NCBI RefSeq assembly: GCF_005280275.1 | Contig: NZ_CP040022.1 | Coordinates: 538,385 to 602,384, forward strand | Direction: 5' to 3' | DNA from: Salinivibrio kushneri | GTDB lineage: Bacteria; Pseudomonadota; Gammaproteobacteria; Enterobacterales; Vibrionaceae | Length of the DNA stretch: 64,000 nt | In this document: piece after piece, positions 54,608-64,000 of the stretch | Position numbering within the stretch: the stretch's first letter is position 1 | How the letters are laid out: each line of letters begins with the position of its first letter | Notes under the pieces: generated by a model | Database searches by the model: none | Told to the model about the DNA's origin: nothing | What the model saw: only the letters and a program-made list of their open reading frames with translations | Position numbers and translations under genes: made by a program

Positions 54608-55549
54608 TTAGTCCTGCTTAGGCGAGAAACGCTCCAGCAATAATACCAGCACAAAGCCACCTATCATGGCAATGATGGCCAAGCTAACTTGTGCCGGGTG
54701 TCCCACGATTGCCTCGTACGCGCCCGGTAGAAGGTTATCTTGCATCAGAGGCACTTGCTCACCGGATGAGTTGGTACGCCATGTAAGCGTGTGTTTCCAC
54801 GGCCAGATTTTACCTAGCGTGCCCAACATCAGGCCGGTCAGAAACGCGAGCGTTAGCGCGTAGTAGCGGCGCAGCAGCCATGACAACAGGTGCGAAAAGG
54901 TCAATAAGCCAGTCACCGCGCCCATCGCAAATAATCCCAGTAAGCCAAACTGCGTTTGATGAACCGCATCTAGGATCGGACTGTACATTCCCAGCAACAG
55001 CAGAATAAAACTGCCAGAGATCCCTGGCAAAATCATAGCGCAAATCGCGATGGCGCCGGCGAGAAAGACGGTGAGCGGCGAGGCGGTGAGCTGCAAGGGG
55101 TTCGCAATAGTAATCCAGTAGGCAAACCCGATCCCTAGCAGTGCCGCGAGAACGGTTTTAGGGCTTATTCTGGGGGCGGGCAATTGTTTGGCAATATGCA
55201 ACGCTGAAGCGATGATCAAGCCAAAGAAAAACGACCACAGTGGGATCGGGTGATGGGTGAGCATCCAGCTTATCCCTTTGGCCAAACTGGCAATACTGGT
55301 CAGAATGCCGGCTAAGAGCACACAAAGAAAGGTGCCGTTGATATGGTGCCAGACGGCCTTGAAACCCTCCTTGCGCCAGAGTGTGAAAAGGCGAGGTGTG
55401 ATACGCCGAATACTCTCAAGTAACTGCGTGTAGATACCAGTAATAAATGCGATGGTGCCGCCAGAGACACCAGGAACCACATCTGCAGCCCCCATCGCCA
55501 TGCCTTTGAGGTAAGTTGAGACCAGGTTCTTGATCATAATGCTATTCAT
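54608..55549 (-). CDS. DUF368 protein, undecaprenyl-phosphate translocase (PopT family)
   Basis: 313 residues with eight to ten hydrophobic helices. The signature G-A-A-D-V-V-P-G-V-S-G-G-T-I-A is at residues about 20-34 and a second P-G-I-S-G-S occurs mid-protein. DUF368 proteins recycle the carrier lipid undecaprenyl phosphate across the membrane, as shown for PopT in Vibrio cholerae. Possibly upstream member of the SCO operon (3-base gap), an odd pairing. Confidence 0.87.
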   Translation of the reverse strand: MNSIMIKNLVSTYLKGMAMGAADVVPGVSGGTIAFITGIYTQLLESIRRITPRLFTLWRKEGFKAVWHHINGTFLCVLLAGILTSIASLAKGISWMLTHHPIPLWSFFFGLIIASALHIAKQLPAPRISPKTVLAALLGIGFAYWITIANPLQLTASPLTVFLAGAIAICAMILPGISGSFILLLLGMYSPILDAVHQTQFGLLGLFAMGAVTGLLTFSHLLSWLLRRYYALTLAFLTGLMLGTLGKIWPWKHTLTWRTNSSGEQVPLMQDNLLPGAYEAIVGHPAQVSLAIIAMIGGFVLVLLLERFSPKQD

Positions 55550-55620
55550 CGATAAAAAGCTGAAACGCGCATTATACCGAGATAAATGAGCAGCGATAGG
55601 TTTAGCTATTTTTCCCTTGC

Positions 55621-57387
55621 TTAACTGCCCTCTTCATTGAGGTTTTGAAGCGCATCGGCTAATGCGCGAACGCGCTCGTTGGTTTGGTCGACCAGCCGGC
55701 GGATCTCTGCTGCAGACTCTCCCGAGCGCTGAGCCAGTTGACGTACTTCATCTGCAACGACGGCAAATCCTCGGCCTGACTCGCCTGCACGTGCAGCCTC
55801 AATGGCGGCATTTAACGCGAGAAGGTTGGTTTGATCCGCGAGCCCATTAATAACGCCAATAATCTGCTGAATTTCATTGCTGGATGTTTCCACTTTATTC
55901 ATTTCCTGTTCCGTTACTTCGACGGCTTGGGCTCGATTCGTGACATCGATTCCGTAGGAGACGAGGTATAAAGGATTGCCTTCTGAATCAAAAATCGGGG
56001 CAACCACGGTGTCAAAGCGGCGTTCACTGCCATCGGCGGCTTTAAAAGGAAGGACGTCTTTGATCTGAGAGCCCGCAATCACTTTTTGGAAGGTTTGTTC
56101 ACCCAGCATTGTTTTCAGGTTGTTAGTCGCGATCTGGGCGTTGGTCGAGGTATCAGCGCGTAAACGTGTGAGCATATAGGAGTTAAATGATTCAGGTGTC
56201 CCGTCAAGCCGCCATTGCATAATCCCGTTACTAACACTGATGGCTTCGAAGCGTCTTTCTGCTTCCAATGAGCGTTGCTTGGCTTCGGTGATATCGGCTT
56301 GAATAGAAATAAAGCTAGATAAGTGCCCGTTGTCATCAAAAATCGGATTGATAGACACAGAAATCCAATAGGCCTCACCCTGTTTGTTATAGTTGAGCAG
56401 TTCGTCGTAAAAGGGCTCGCGATTTTTTAGTTTCTGTGAAATTTTTGCGACCGTTTCTGCGTCGGTGCCTGGCCCTTGCAACATGGTGCCTGGCTTTTTG
56501 CCGCGCATGTCTGACATCGTGTAACCGGTGAGCTTTTCGAACCCTTGGTTTACATAGCGTGTACAGCCGTCGGCATCGGTGATGATGACTGAGTTATCGG
56601 TCTCATCCGCTACCATCGACAGCATTTTGAATTCTTCTCGACGCTCTACTTCTTCTGTCACGTCTTTCACAAATGCGGTGTATTGGATTTCGTTGTCGAG
56701 TTCTATTTTTGAAATAGAAAAGCTGCCCCAACGGTGCTCACCATTTTTACGCACTACAGGCACTTCTCGCGTTGAACCCACTATTTTATTGATGCCTGTC
56801 CGACGGTTTTTATTGACCAGTTCATCGTGCTCATGACGGTGTTGCTCTGGTACCAGCATCTTGACATTGTTTCCTAACATCTCGTCACGTGTGTATCCCC
56901 ACAAGCGCTCCGCAGAGCGGTTGGCGAAGGTAACAATGTTGTTACCGTCAATGGTCACCACGGCATCTAATGCTTGGTCGAGCGTTTGATTGACTATTTC
57001 TTGGGCTTGTTTTTGAGCCGAAATATCGTGCACAAAGGCGGTATAAGTGGACTTGCCCCGATGTTTAATCTGGTTGAGTGAGATATTAACCCAAACGCGT
57101 GAGCCGTCTTTCCGTTCGAGCTGGACGTCGCGAGATGTCCCCACGATACGATCTTGGTTAGTGGTACGATGATGTTCAATGAAGCTATCATGACTGGCGC
57201 GAATTTCGCTTGGAACGAGCATTTTCACGTTATTGCCCATTACTTCACTACGTTGATAACCCCACAGTGATTCCGCAGCGTCGTTGAAGTAGATAACTTG
57301 ATTTTGCTCATCGATAGTGATGATGGCGTGTATCGACTGATCCAGCGTTTTTTTATAGCGCCCGTCAACGACCAAATCTTTTAACAT
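55621..57387 (-). CDS. Soluble chemoreceptor-like protein with four PAS domains
   Basis: 588 residues and no membrane segment. PAS1 (about 10-130) and PAS2 (130-250) are close repeats (A-E-S-L-W-G-Y and A-E-R-L-W-G-Y; N-V-K-M-L-V-P in both). PAS3 (255-370) and PAS4 (375-485) follow. The C-terminus is a short MCP tip ([18 protein letters not shown]) with no long methylation helices. Layout recalls Aer-2/BdlA-type cytosolic receptors sensing redox or oxygen. Ligand unknown. Confidence 0.88.
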   Translation of the reverse strand: MLKDLVVDGRYKKTLDQSIHAIITIDEQNQVIYFNDAAESLWGYQRSEVMGNNVKMLVPSEIRASHDSFIEHHRTTNQDRIVGTSRDVQLERKDGSRVWVNISLNQIKHRGKSTYTAFVHDISAQKQAQEIVNQTLDQALDAVVTIDGNNIVTFANRSAERLWGYTRDEMLGNNVKMLVPEQHRHEHDELVNKNRRTGINKIVGSTREVPVVRKNGEHRWGSFSISKIELDNEIQYTAFVKDVTEEVERREEFKMLSMVADETDNSVIITDADGCTRYVNQGFEKLTGYTMSDMRGKKPGTMLQGPGTDAETVAKISQKLKNREPFYDELLNYNKQGEAYWISVSINPIFDDNGHLSSFISIQADITEAKQRSLEAERRFEAISVSNGIMQWRLDGTPESFNSYMLTRLRADTSTNAQIATNNLKTMLGEQTFQKVIAGSQIKDVLPFKAADGSERRFDTVVAPIFDSEGNPLYLVSYGIDVTNRAQAVEVTEQEMNKVETSSNEIQQIIGVINGLADQTNLLALNAAIEAARAGESGRGFAVVADEVRQLAQRSGESAAEIRRLVDQTNERVRALADALQNLNEEGS

Positions 57388-57716
57388 TAACTTATTCCTT
57401 GTTGACCGCTCACTTTCATCGTTAACGGCCAGTGAAGTGTGATTCCGGTTCCAATTGAAGATAAATACCGTACCACATCCTGTACTCGGGTGTTGAGTGA
57501 ACCGATCAGCATTTATACCAATAGCAATACAAAAAACGAGGAAACACTGTCAAAACGTGTTCAAGTACTGATATCACTATGAATAACGCGAGCGCGGAGC
57601 AGAAAACTCGTGTATTTAACGGCTTTTTAAAGGAAGGCTAGGTTGATGATGATGGCGTTAAGCCTGTATGTCCGGGCGGCAAGTGGGGTGGGGGAGCCGC
57701 ACTCCCCCAATGAGGG
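57388..57716. other. Gene-free stretch between pulA and PAS receptor genes
   Basis: 329 bases. Contains the PAS receptor promoter side and a hairpin TGGGGGAG/CTCCCCCA (57689-57709) just after the pulA stop, without a T-run, possibly the pulA transcript end. Confidence 0.55.
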
Positions 57717-60593
57717 TTAAGGTTGGTGAGGTTTCTCGAACACGGCGACGGACCAAGCGGGTACGGTGAGTTTGCCGTTGGTTATGTGAGCGGCCTGTTG
57801 GCTATAAGCGATCGAGCTGTTGCCCGCATTGGCTTGCAAGCTGTGAAGCTGATAGCCGGTGGCGTTGATGTTATCAAAGTCATTGACGGCCGTGCCCGAG
57901 GCATTGATCGCGACGATAATGCCGTCACGCGTTGCATCAATTGTGCTGTCGTGCAGACTGCCACTGTTATCAATTTGCATCACAATTAGCCCCGGCTTTT
58001 GTGAGACGCCGGTGTTGTGAAAGCTGACACGTTGGTTGATCACACTGCCTTGGCCTAAGTGAAACAGCCCTGATGACATACGTAGTGCCACCAGCTCATT
58101 AAAGTAGCTGTCCATGTTGCTGATTGCCTGTGGTGTTGGTTTGGCCTCGCTGTTGTGGTTGGCAATCACGGTTTCAATCATCGGCCAGTTGTAGCCGTCT
58201 TTATCTTCACGCGGCAGCCCTTGATCCCACTGCGTGGTTTGTTGGCTAAAATCGACGCGATTATACCAATCGCCCGAGTCGTACGAGTCACGCTGCATGG
58301 ATTTTGAACGAAGCAGTTCGCTGCCCATGTGAATAAAAGGCACCCCTTGTCCCAGCAGTGCAGTGGAGAGTGATACGGCTTGGGCGCGGACGCGTGTCGC
58401 AAGCGGCATGGCGTAAGGGAATTTGTATTGATTGTTATCCCACAGAGTTTGGTTGTCGTGCTTGGAGACATAGTTTTGAACCTCCCAAGCATCTTGCGCG
58501 TAGCCAGCCGGTTGACCGTTGTAATCGACCTCGTCGCCTCGGACCGTATCTCCATTGGCAATTTGTAACTGAAAATCTTTTAAGTTACCCGCCATACCCA
58601 AACGGACTAAATCGGCGTTATGCAGGGCACTGGCTCTTTCCCCGTTGCTGTGCTGTTGCAGATCATTGGGCGCGACCCATTGACCATTACCAAAGCCTTG
58701 GTTTTTGCGCAGATACTCGCCGCCATCGAACGGACCGCCGCCACGAACCGCATCCCGAAGTCGGTCAGAAAATGAGCCAATACCTGTGCCTGCCAGGTTT
58801 GCTTGGGTGGCTTGGACAAACTGGCGATCGTTGGCGACTTCACCGAAGTTCCAGCCTTCACCATAGAAATACACATCTGAGTTGATGCCACGGGCAACGG
58901 CAAGTGTGTGCTCGATCTGTGCCAGCGGATGATGTCCCATCAAATCCCAACGGAAGGCATCGATTTTGTAGTCTTTCACCCAAGTGGCAATCGAGTCATC
59001 GATCAGTTTGGCAAACATGCGATGCTCAGGTGCGGTGTTGGAGCAGCAAGTAGATTGCTCAACGTCACCAGTGACGGGGTTAAGGCGCTGATAATACCAA
59101 GGCACGACTTTATCTAGCACAGAATAGGGTCCTAAGCCTGCTTGGTGCGTGTGGTTGTAGACCACGTCCATCACCACATTCATGCCGATATTCTGTTTGA
59201 TGGCCATGATCATTTTACGAAACTCAAGGATACGCGCGGTGCCTTCAGGCTCGGTGGCATAACTGCCTTCGGGTACAGTGTAATGGAAAGGATCGTAACC
59301 CCAGTTAAAGCTGTCGTACTGACGCATCGCCGCCATCACCGTTTGCACATAGGGGGTGTCTGCACTGTCTTGGGTGGCTAAATCCGTTAACGCTGCTTGG
59401 ATGGTTTGATGGTTGTCGCACTCACTGGCCAGTCTGGGCGTCTCTTTCAGTGAGGGGGCTTTGTCACATAGCGTGGAGAAGCGGTCGGTTACATCGATAC
59501 GCTGCGCCGCGTCCTCGTTGATGGAGGCAATATCAAACACGGGGAGCAGATGTAAATGGGTGACCCCGGATTGCGCAAGCGCGGTTAAATGCTTGACCGG
59601 CTCAGTGGTGTTTTGTGTAAAAGCCAGGTACTTACCGCGAAGGTTTGGTGGTGTAGATTGATCGAGCGCGGAAAAATCACGCACGTGCGCCTCATAAATC
59701 ACACTGTTGGCGGGATTTTGCTGCGAGTGAGGCGTACTCAGCGTATCCCAGCCACTGGGTTTAAGCGCAGGCGCATTCAGATCGACCACCTGTGAATAGC
59801 TGGAGTTGGTCGACAAGCTATGTGAATAAGGGTCCGTGACTTCGAGACGCTCGATGCGATGTGTTTCAGGGTGATAGACCGACAGTTGATAACGGTAATA
59901 GTCGCCATGATTCAGCGCCGTGGTGGCGACATGCCAGCTTCCTGACTCGGCGTCGAAGTCCATTGTAATGGGCGTTTGGCGCTGTTTTGGCGCGCCTTCT
60001 TCGCTCGCAGATTGATAAGGCACCAGCGAGACTTGCTGTGCGGTAGGGGCCCATAGACGAAACTCAGTGTGTCCAGCGTCAGGGATGGCACCAAAGTTAA
60101 GTTTTTCGGCGTGTTCGGCATACAAGGCGTCGAGCGCGCGGGCCGGTTGCACATCGGTCGCGGTTAATACGGTATCACCGTCTTTGGCGATAGCGAGAAG
60201 CTGCCCTTTGAGCCATTGCTTCAGGGCAATATCGGTGCTAGCAAAGTCAAAATCGAACCCTTTGACGTCGTCTTGCAAATGAGGGAATGATAGTTGCCAA
60301 TGATCTTGCGTGGCAAGGGTGGACTCGACACTCGCAGTGGCGTTTTCCACCTGCTGTGTGTCCGGGTTATAGCGCATGGTGCCATCAGCGGAGTAATACA
60401 AGGTGAGCGAGGTAGCGTTGGTTTGATGGGTGAGCAGGGTATCGGCGTCAGCAAATAGCACACTGGCATCTGTGGTACCGATGTCTCTTGGGGGGAGCTT
60501 GGTTTCTTTATCGGTATTACATCCCGTTAACGCCATGATAGTCGCGATGGCAACCGATGCGCCGAGCGGTTGCAAAAAGTGAGTGCGCTTCAT
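57717..60593 (-). CDS. pulA: Pullulanase, lipoprotein (GH13, type I)
   Basis: 958 residues. Lipobox L-T-G-C near 25. N-terminal domains and CBM48 are followed by the GH13 barrel with Y-N-H-T-H, nucleophile Asp550 (F-R-W-D-L-M), acid Glu579 (Y-G-E-G-W-N-F) and Asp713 (K-H-D-N-Q-T). It cleaves alpha-1,6 branches of pullulan and starch fragments at the cell surface or in the periplasm. Lies downstream of malT, whose product is its expected activator, but I found no clear MalT boxes in its short upstream region. Confidence 0.93.
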   Translation of the reverse strand: MKRTHFLQPLGASVAIATIMALTGCNTDKETKLPPRDIGTTDASVLFADADTLLTHQTNATSLTLYYSADGTMRYNPDTQQVENATASVESTLATQDHWQLSFPHLQDDVKGFDFDFASTDIALKQWLKGQLLAIAKDGDTVLTATDVQPARALDALYAEHAEKLNFGAIPDAGHTEFRLWAPTAQQVSLVPYQSASEEGAPKQRQTPITMDFDAESGSWHVATTALNHGDYYRYQLSVYHPETHRIERLEVTDPYSHSLSTNSSYSQVVDLNAPALKPSGWDTLSTPHSQQNPANSVIYEAHVRDFSALDQSTPPNLRGKYLAFTQNTTEPVKHLTALAQSGVTHLHLLPVFDIASINEDAAQRIDVTDRFSTLCDKAPSLKETPRLASECDNHQTIQAALTDLATQDSADTPYVQTVMAAMRQYDSFNWGYDPFHYTVPEGSYATEPEGTARILEFRKMIMAIKQNIGMNVVMDVVYNHTHQAGLGPYSVLDKVVPWYYQRLNPVTGDVEQSTCCSNTAPEHRMFAKLIDDSIATWVKDYKIDAFRWDLMGHHPLAQIEHTLAVARGINSDVYFYGEGWNFGEVANDRQFVQATQANLAGTGIGSFSDRLRDAVRGGGPFDGGEYLRKNQGFGNGQWVAPNDLQQHSNGERASALHNADLVRLGMAGNLKDFQLQIANGDTVRGDEVDYNGQPAGYAQDAWEVQNYVSKHDNQTLWDNNQYKFPYAMPLATRVRAQAVSLSTALLGQGVPFIHMGSELLRSKSMQRDSYDSGDWYNRVDFSQQTTQWDQGLPREDKDGYNWPMIETVIANHNSEAKPTPQAISNMDSYFNELVALRMSSGLFHLGQGSVINQRVSFHNTGVSQKPGLIVMQIDNSGSLHDSTIDATRDGIIVAINASGTAVNDFDNINATGYQLHSLQANAGNSSIAYSQQAAHITNGKLTVPAWSVAVFEKPHQP

Positions 60594-60744
60594 TGATTAT
60601 TCCTCATATGTCAATACTGAGGCGCAGCATACTGAAGGGCGACACCTACCATGCGTGATCGGGTTAAAACTCAGCGTGTTATGGCAGAAAAGATGATGGA
60701 ATTCAGTAAAGTATCACGAAAGGTAGGGGGAGAGCGAAAGGCCA

Positions 60745-60775
60745 CTACGCCCCCACGAAAAGTCTGGGGGCGTAG
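60745..60775 (-). terminator. Hairpin at the end of malT
   Basis: Eleven-base stem CTACGCCCCCA/TGGGGGCGTAG with a nine-base loop, 10 bases after the malT stop. Lacks a T-run, so strength is unsure. Confidence 0.6.
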
Positions 60776-60785
60776 GCATGGCTGA

Positions 60786-63494
60786 CTAGTTACCCATAAG
60801 TTGAAGGAGGTTTTCGGCGGTGACGACCGCTTCTTTACGGTTAGCAATATTGAGCTTTTGGTAAAGGTTACGGATATGGGTTTTGATGGTGGTGCCGGCG
60901 ACATCCAGTTCATGAGCAATTTGCTCGTTACTAAACCCGGAATAAATCAAGCCGAGCACTTGCCATTCGCGTTGTGTCAGTGAGCTGGTTCGCACCAGCT
61001 CTGGCACGTTAGGGTGTTTGACCAGTTTTTCGACAAAGGCTTCATCAAAGTGGGTGGAGCGTGAGCGCTGATGGCTGGCGATTTCTTTTAAGAGCTGCTG
61101 TGCCCGGTGTCGCTCTAATGCGCCGAGCGCTTGTTGTTCAATCAACGCGTGCAGCAATGATGAGAGCGCATCACCTTCGATTAAAAAGTTACCCATCATC
61201 CCGGTTTGATTGGTTAGGATCAGGGCATCTTGCAAGAGACTTTTGGCGTATTCCGTCTCTTGCACTTTACTGGCGAGCACGGCCTCGACGATGAGATTGC
61301 GGTTTTTATCCGTCACTAAGTTGGCCCGGTTCGCTTCGCGGCGCAGAAAATCGACCGCTTGACGTGCTTGATCATACTGACCCAAATGCAGGTGCGCGCG
61401 GGCAATGTTTCGCCACTGAAGCTGGCTAAAGTGGTTGCAGGCGGTCGCGGGGCGAACGGCTTGATGTAACCACTCATCCATATTGGTCAGTTCGTTTTTG
61501 GCGTGCCAATAGAGCAATAGCGAGAGTGACGCGTTAGCGGTCCAATCAACATGATAAACTGATTCTCGTAGAAGGTGCTCTATGTGCTCAATGCTTTTGG
61601 CCGCTTTATCTAACTCACCGCGACTAACAGCCACGCGCGCGAGCATAGAGTAACTATGCAAATGCTTGCTCGGCGGTTGGTTTTCCAAAACCTGTAGCCC
61701 CTTATACGCACAGGCTTCAGCTTCATCCAGACGGTTCCAACACCAGAGTATTTGGGCGCGAAGCCGTAGAGCAAATTCATGTAAAGGAACTTGATGCAAT
61801 TGCTGATCTTCAATGAGCTGATCGGCGCTGTCGAGCAACTCAAACGCGGCTTGCACATAGCCTTGTGCCAGGAGAATTTCACTTTGCTGTAAAATGGCCC
61901 ACAGCGCTTGGTGATATACCTGATGCTGGCGCGCTAACTTTTCCGTTTGTTGCATCATGGATAAAGCGCGATCCAGTTCGCCGAGCACATGATTCACCTC
62001 GCCAACCACGGAAGTCGCGACAATACGTCCTCGGTAATTGGCGCTATCGAGTTGCTCGAGTGCTTTTTCTGCCAGCTGCATCGCTTGCTCAGGCTCATTC
62101 GCATTAATGGCTACTTGGGCAAGCAGGGCATTGGCATTGCCTTGGTAATCAATATCCAGTGGAATGTCGCGGGCTTGATACGCCTTTTCGGCACTGGCCA
62201 ATAACTCGCCAACTTCGTGATACCTGTGTTGGCTTTGTGCTAACCAAGCACGCAGTAAGCTCAAATTGGGGTATTGATATAAAAGCTCATCACTGAGCTT
62301 GATAATCGCGGATTCGAGTGTGGATAGTTCGCCACGATTGAACATACGCCAGCCGTGTTGATTGAGAATATCGGCCAGCAACGCGTCGTCTTTGGCATAG
62401 CGTGCGTGGCGCAGGGCTTGATGAGGGGACTGCAGCTTTAGCCAAGCCAGTGCCGCGTGTCGATGCAAGGTTTGTTGCTGGTGGGGGATCCTGGCTTGGC
62501 GCTCGTGGGCCAAAAACTCCGCGAATAAATGGTGAAACCGGAACCAATTGTTATCCCCCTCCAGCGCATAGATAAACAAACCATAGCGATTCAGTGACTC
62601 AAGCATGCCCAGGGCGTCTTCTCGCTCGGTCAAGGCGAAAACCAGTTCATCATTGAACATTTCTAACACTGAGACTTTCATCAGAAACTGACGTGTCTCC
62701 GTGTCAAGCAAGTCGAAGACTTCTTCCGCTAGATAGTCCCAAAGGTGGGCATGGTTAAATTCTGCACACGAGGCGGCGCTTTGCATTAGCGTGCGTTTTT
62801 GGTGCTGCGCTTGAATGGCGATCAGTTGCAGCGCGGATGGCCAACCTTCGACGTAGGTACATAAGGCATTCGCGGTCGATTCATCGACGCCATCGTCGAT
62901 ACGTTGGTTGAAAAACCGGGTTGTCTCTTCGTTATCGAACGCGAGAAGCTCGTTGCCTATCTCGATCATCAGGTCTCGCACGCGTAAGTTCGCGGTGCCC
63001 AGTGGTGGGTTAGCGCGTGACGTCACCACTAACGTGAGGTTCTCTGGCATGTGCTTGATGAAAAAGCGCATCGCTTCATGGATTTCTTCGTTATCAACCA
63101 GTTGATAGTCGTCCAGCACCAAATAGCTGGTGGCGTGAAACCCGGCCAGTTCGGCAAAAACATCAGACAAGAGCGCACGAAGTGATGAGAATTGGCGTTT
63201 TTCCGCCAGTTTTATCGTATTGGCGCAGCCTTCTTGGGTGGCTTGGTGCAACGCTTGTAACAAATAGTTTATGAAGCGAAAGCTGTCGTTATCACTGTCA
63301 TCAATGCTAAACCAACCGACATTGGGTTGATCGGCTAGCCACTGGGCAGCCATGGTGGTTTTGCCATAACCGGCCGGAGAGCGAAACAGCACCAGCTTAT
63401 AGTGGGGGGCTTGTTGTAAAATATCGAGCACTCGCGGGCGCAATATCGCGTTATAAAGCCGTCCAGGCCGAGTCAGCTTTGATGGGATCCACAT
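60786..63494 (-). CDS. malT: MalT, maltose regulon activator
   Basis: A 902-residue STAND-family activator. The ATG at 63494 gives [10 protein letters not shown], matching the E. coli start; the longer frame from 63581 is unlikely. Walker A is in S-P-A-G-Y-G-K-T-T (Lys45), then NB-ARC-like and winged-helix parts, a TPR-like sensor, and a C-terminal LuxR helix-turn-helix ([24 protein letters not shown]). Activated by maltotriose and ATP. A CRP-like site lies upstream. Confidence 0.95.
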   Translation of the reverse strand: MWIPSKLTRPGRLYNAILRPRVLDILQQAPHYKLVLFRSPAGYGKTTMAAQWLADQPNVGWFSIDDSDNDSFRFINYLLQALHQATQEGCANTIKLAEKRQFSSLRALLSDVFAELAGFHATSYLVLDDYQLVDNEEIHEAMRFFIKHMPENLTLVVTSRANPPLGTANLRVRDLMIEIGNELLAFDNEETTRFFNQRIDDGVDESTANALCTYVEGWPSALQLIAIQAQHQKRTLMQSAASCAEFNHAHLWDYLAEEVFDLLDTETRQFLMKVSVLEMFNDELVFALTEREDALGMLESLNRYGLFIYALEGDNNWFRFHHLFAEFLAHERQARIPHQQQTLHRHAALAWLKLQSPHQALRHARYAKDDALLADILNQHGWRMFNRGELSTLESAIIKLSDELLYQYPNLSLLRAWLAQSQHRYHEVGELLASAEKAYQARDIPLDIDYQGNANALLAQVAINANEPEQAMQLAEKALEQLDSANYRGRIVATSVVGEVNHVLGELDRALSMMQQTEKLARQHQVYHQALWAILQQSEILLAQGYVQAAFELLDSADQLIEDQQLHQVPLHEFALRLRAQILWCWNRLDEAEACAYKGLQVLENQPPSKHLHSYSMLARVAVSRGELDKAAKSIEHIEHLLRESVYHVDWTANASLSLLLYWHAKNELTNMDEWLHQAVRPATACNHFSQLQWRNIARAHLHLGQYDQARQAVDFLRREANRANLVTDKNRNLIVEAVLASKVQETEYAKSLLQDALILTNQTGMMGNFLIEGDALSSLLHALIEQQALGALERHRAQQLLKEIASHQRSRSTHFDEAFVEKLVKHPNVPELVRTSSLTQREWQVLGLIYSGFSNEQIAHELDVAGTTIKTHIRNLYQKLNIANRKEAVVTAENLLQLMGN

Positions 63495-63645
63495 AAGACA
63501 CTGTCCTTCACTACAAATGCGGTGCGTCATCTTTGGTGCGCACCTCTGTCCTGATTGCAGTGTATGTAACTTCAAAGACACAAACTATGATCTATCCCTG
63601 ATCTCTTAACGGGTGCCCTAATTTAGTGCAACTACGCCTTATAGT

Positions 63646-63661
63646 TGTGATATATATCACT
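63646..63661. promoter_or_regulatory. CRP-like site upstream of malT
   Basis: TGTGA-TATATA-TCACT matches the CRP consensus TGTGA-N6-TCACA in nine of ten fixed bases. It lies about 152-167 bases upstream of the malT start codon. malT is CRP-activated in enteric bacteria. Confidence 0.75.
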
Positions 63662-63900
63662 TAATTGCCTTATTATTGGCTTTTTTTATCGTCGGTGTAC
63701 ACATTGATGTTGGTTTGTAAGGGGTTAATTTGCGCTATCGCACAAAAATCACCAAAGGCTAGACGGTTTTTTTCATCGCCGGCTTAGACAGGCTTTTGTC
63801 TCATAGCGTGATGAAGATCACCAGTCAGTGGGCTGTGCTTCACTTTGATGAGAGCCCGCTCACTGTTGATGTGTGACCTGGCTCTCTACGCCCTGTGGTC

Positions 63901-63960
63901 TCCTCCTTTGATGAGAACGACGTGGGAGGATGTTTGCCGTGCTCGGGTTGGGCAGGATGA
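63901..63960 (+). promoter_or_regulatory. Putative MalT boxes of a gene beyond the right edge
   Basis: GGAGGA (63925) and GGATGA (63955) are direct copies of the core GGAKGA exactly 30 bases apart, and TCCTCC (63901) is an inverted one. MalT-dependent promoters carry such arrays. The likely target, perhaps malPQ, is outside the window. Confidence 0.35.
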
Positions 63961-64000
63961 CTAACCATCAAGGTTTCATTCCATTATCGAGAGCAACGAC

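Larger units (their letters stand above)
63495..64000. other. Control region right of malT, up to the window edge
   Basis: No gene is supported in these 506 bases. They hold a CRP-like site (63646-63661) and, near the edge, several GGAKGA sequences (63901-63906 inverted, 63925-63930, 63955-63960) and two copies of TTTGATGAGA, all MalT-box-like. Confidence 0.6.

Noticed and set aside
60594..60785. MalT boxes upstream of pulA
   Set aside because: No GGAKGA or GGGGATGAGG sequence in either orientation; only a ribosome-site ATGAGG. Control by MalT is therefore inferred from family knowledge, not seen.
1..64000. CRISPR array or restriction-modification genes
   Set aside because: No regularly spaced direct repeats and no methyltransferase or restriction motifs were seen on reading the window.

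Overview
The window looks like a chromosomal segment of a marine gammaproteobacterium of the Vibrionaceae, with about 50% GC. Salinivibrio or a close relative is my best guess. I infer this from the mix of protein families (DUF3010, DUF3820, PopT/DUF368, the proteobacterial dedicated sortase sensor/regulator/OmpA set, MalT/PulA, DeaD, TrkH, SgrR) and from likely Fur and CRP sites. No rRNA, complete tRNA, CRISPR array, restriction system or prophage is visible.

Layout. 1-12.2 kb: a DUF3307 membrane protein cut by the left edge, periplasmic oligopeptidase B, a Fur-controlled siderophore-interacting reductase, cytochrome b562, a lipoate ligase-like protein, a glutamine amidotransferase, pyroglutamyl peptidase, a fused periplasmic MsrAB, and lrgAB with a LysR regulator. 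A hipBA toxin-antitoxin module sits between lrgAB and that regulator. 12.2-17.8 kb: an AT-rich accessory island with a NYN-domain protein, a HEPN-like protein paired with a frameshifted DUF2971 gene, an IS110/IS1111 remnant, two unknown genes and a parDE module. Several attC-like inverted repeats suggest a small gene-cassette cluster without an integrase (CALIN-like). 17.8-30.2 kb: a Fur-controlled sitABCD Mn/Fe importer, HAD phosphatase, an amino-acid-binding-type protein, cytochrome b561/YceI, folM-folX, tag, a diguanylate cyclase with an NlpC/P60 lipoprotein, and RNase II. 30.5-43.9 kb: DeaD helicase, TrkH, a PLP decarboxylase, a chemoreceptor, small regulators, a GST, and the two-component system plus OmpA-like protein of the dedicated sortase system, without its sortase. 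44-55.6 kb: GNAT, Ogt, DUF3010, HD-GYP, Nudix, DUF3820, SgrR-like regulator, an L,D-transpeptidase next to Lpp, a copper/SCO cluster, and a PopT-type undecaprenyl-phosphate translocase. 55.6-64 kb: a soluble PAS chemoreceptor, lipoprotein pullulanase and MalT, with a CRP site and MalT-box-like repeats near the right edge.

Shared themes are metal and copper handling under Fur, envelope assembly (Lpp cross-linking, PopT, NlpC), c-di-GMP and chemotactic signalling, and maltodextrin use. The least explained parts are the cassette-like island and the hipBA insertion.
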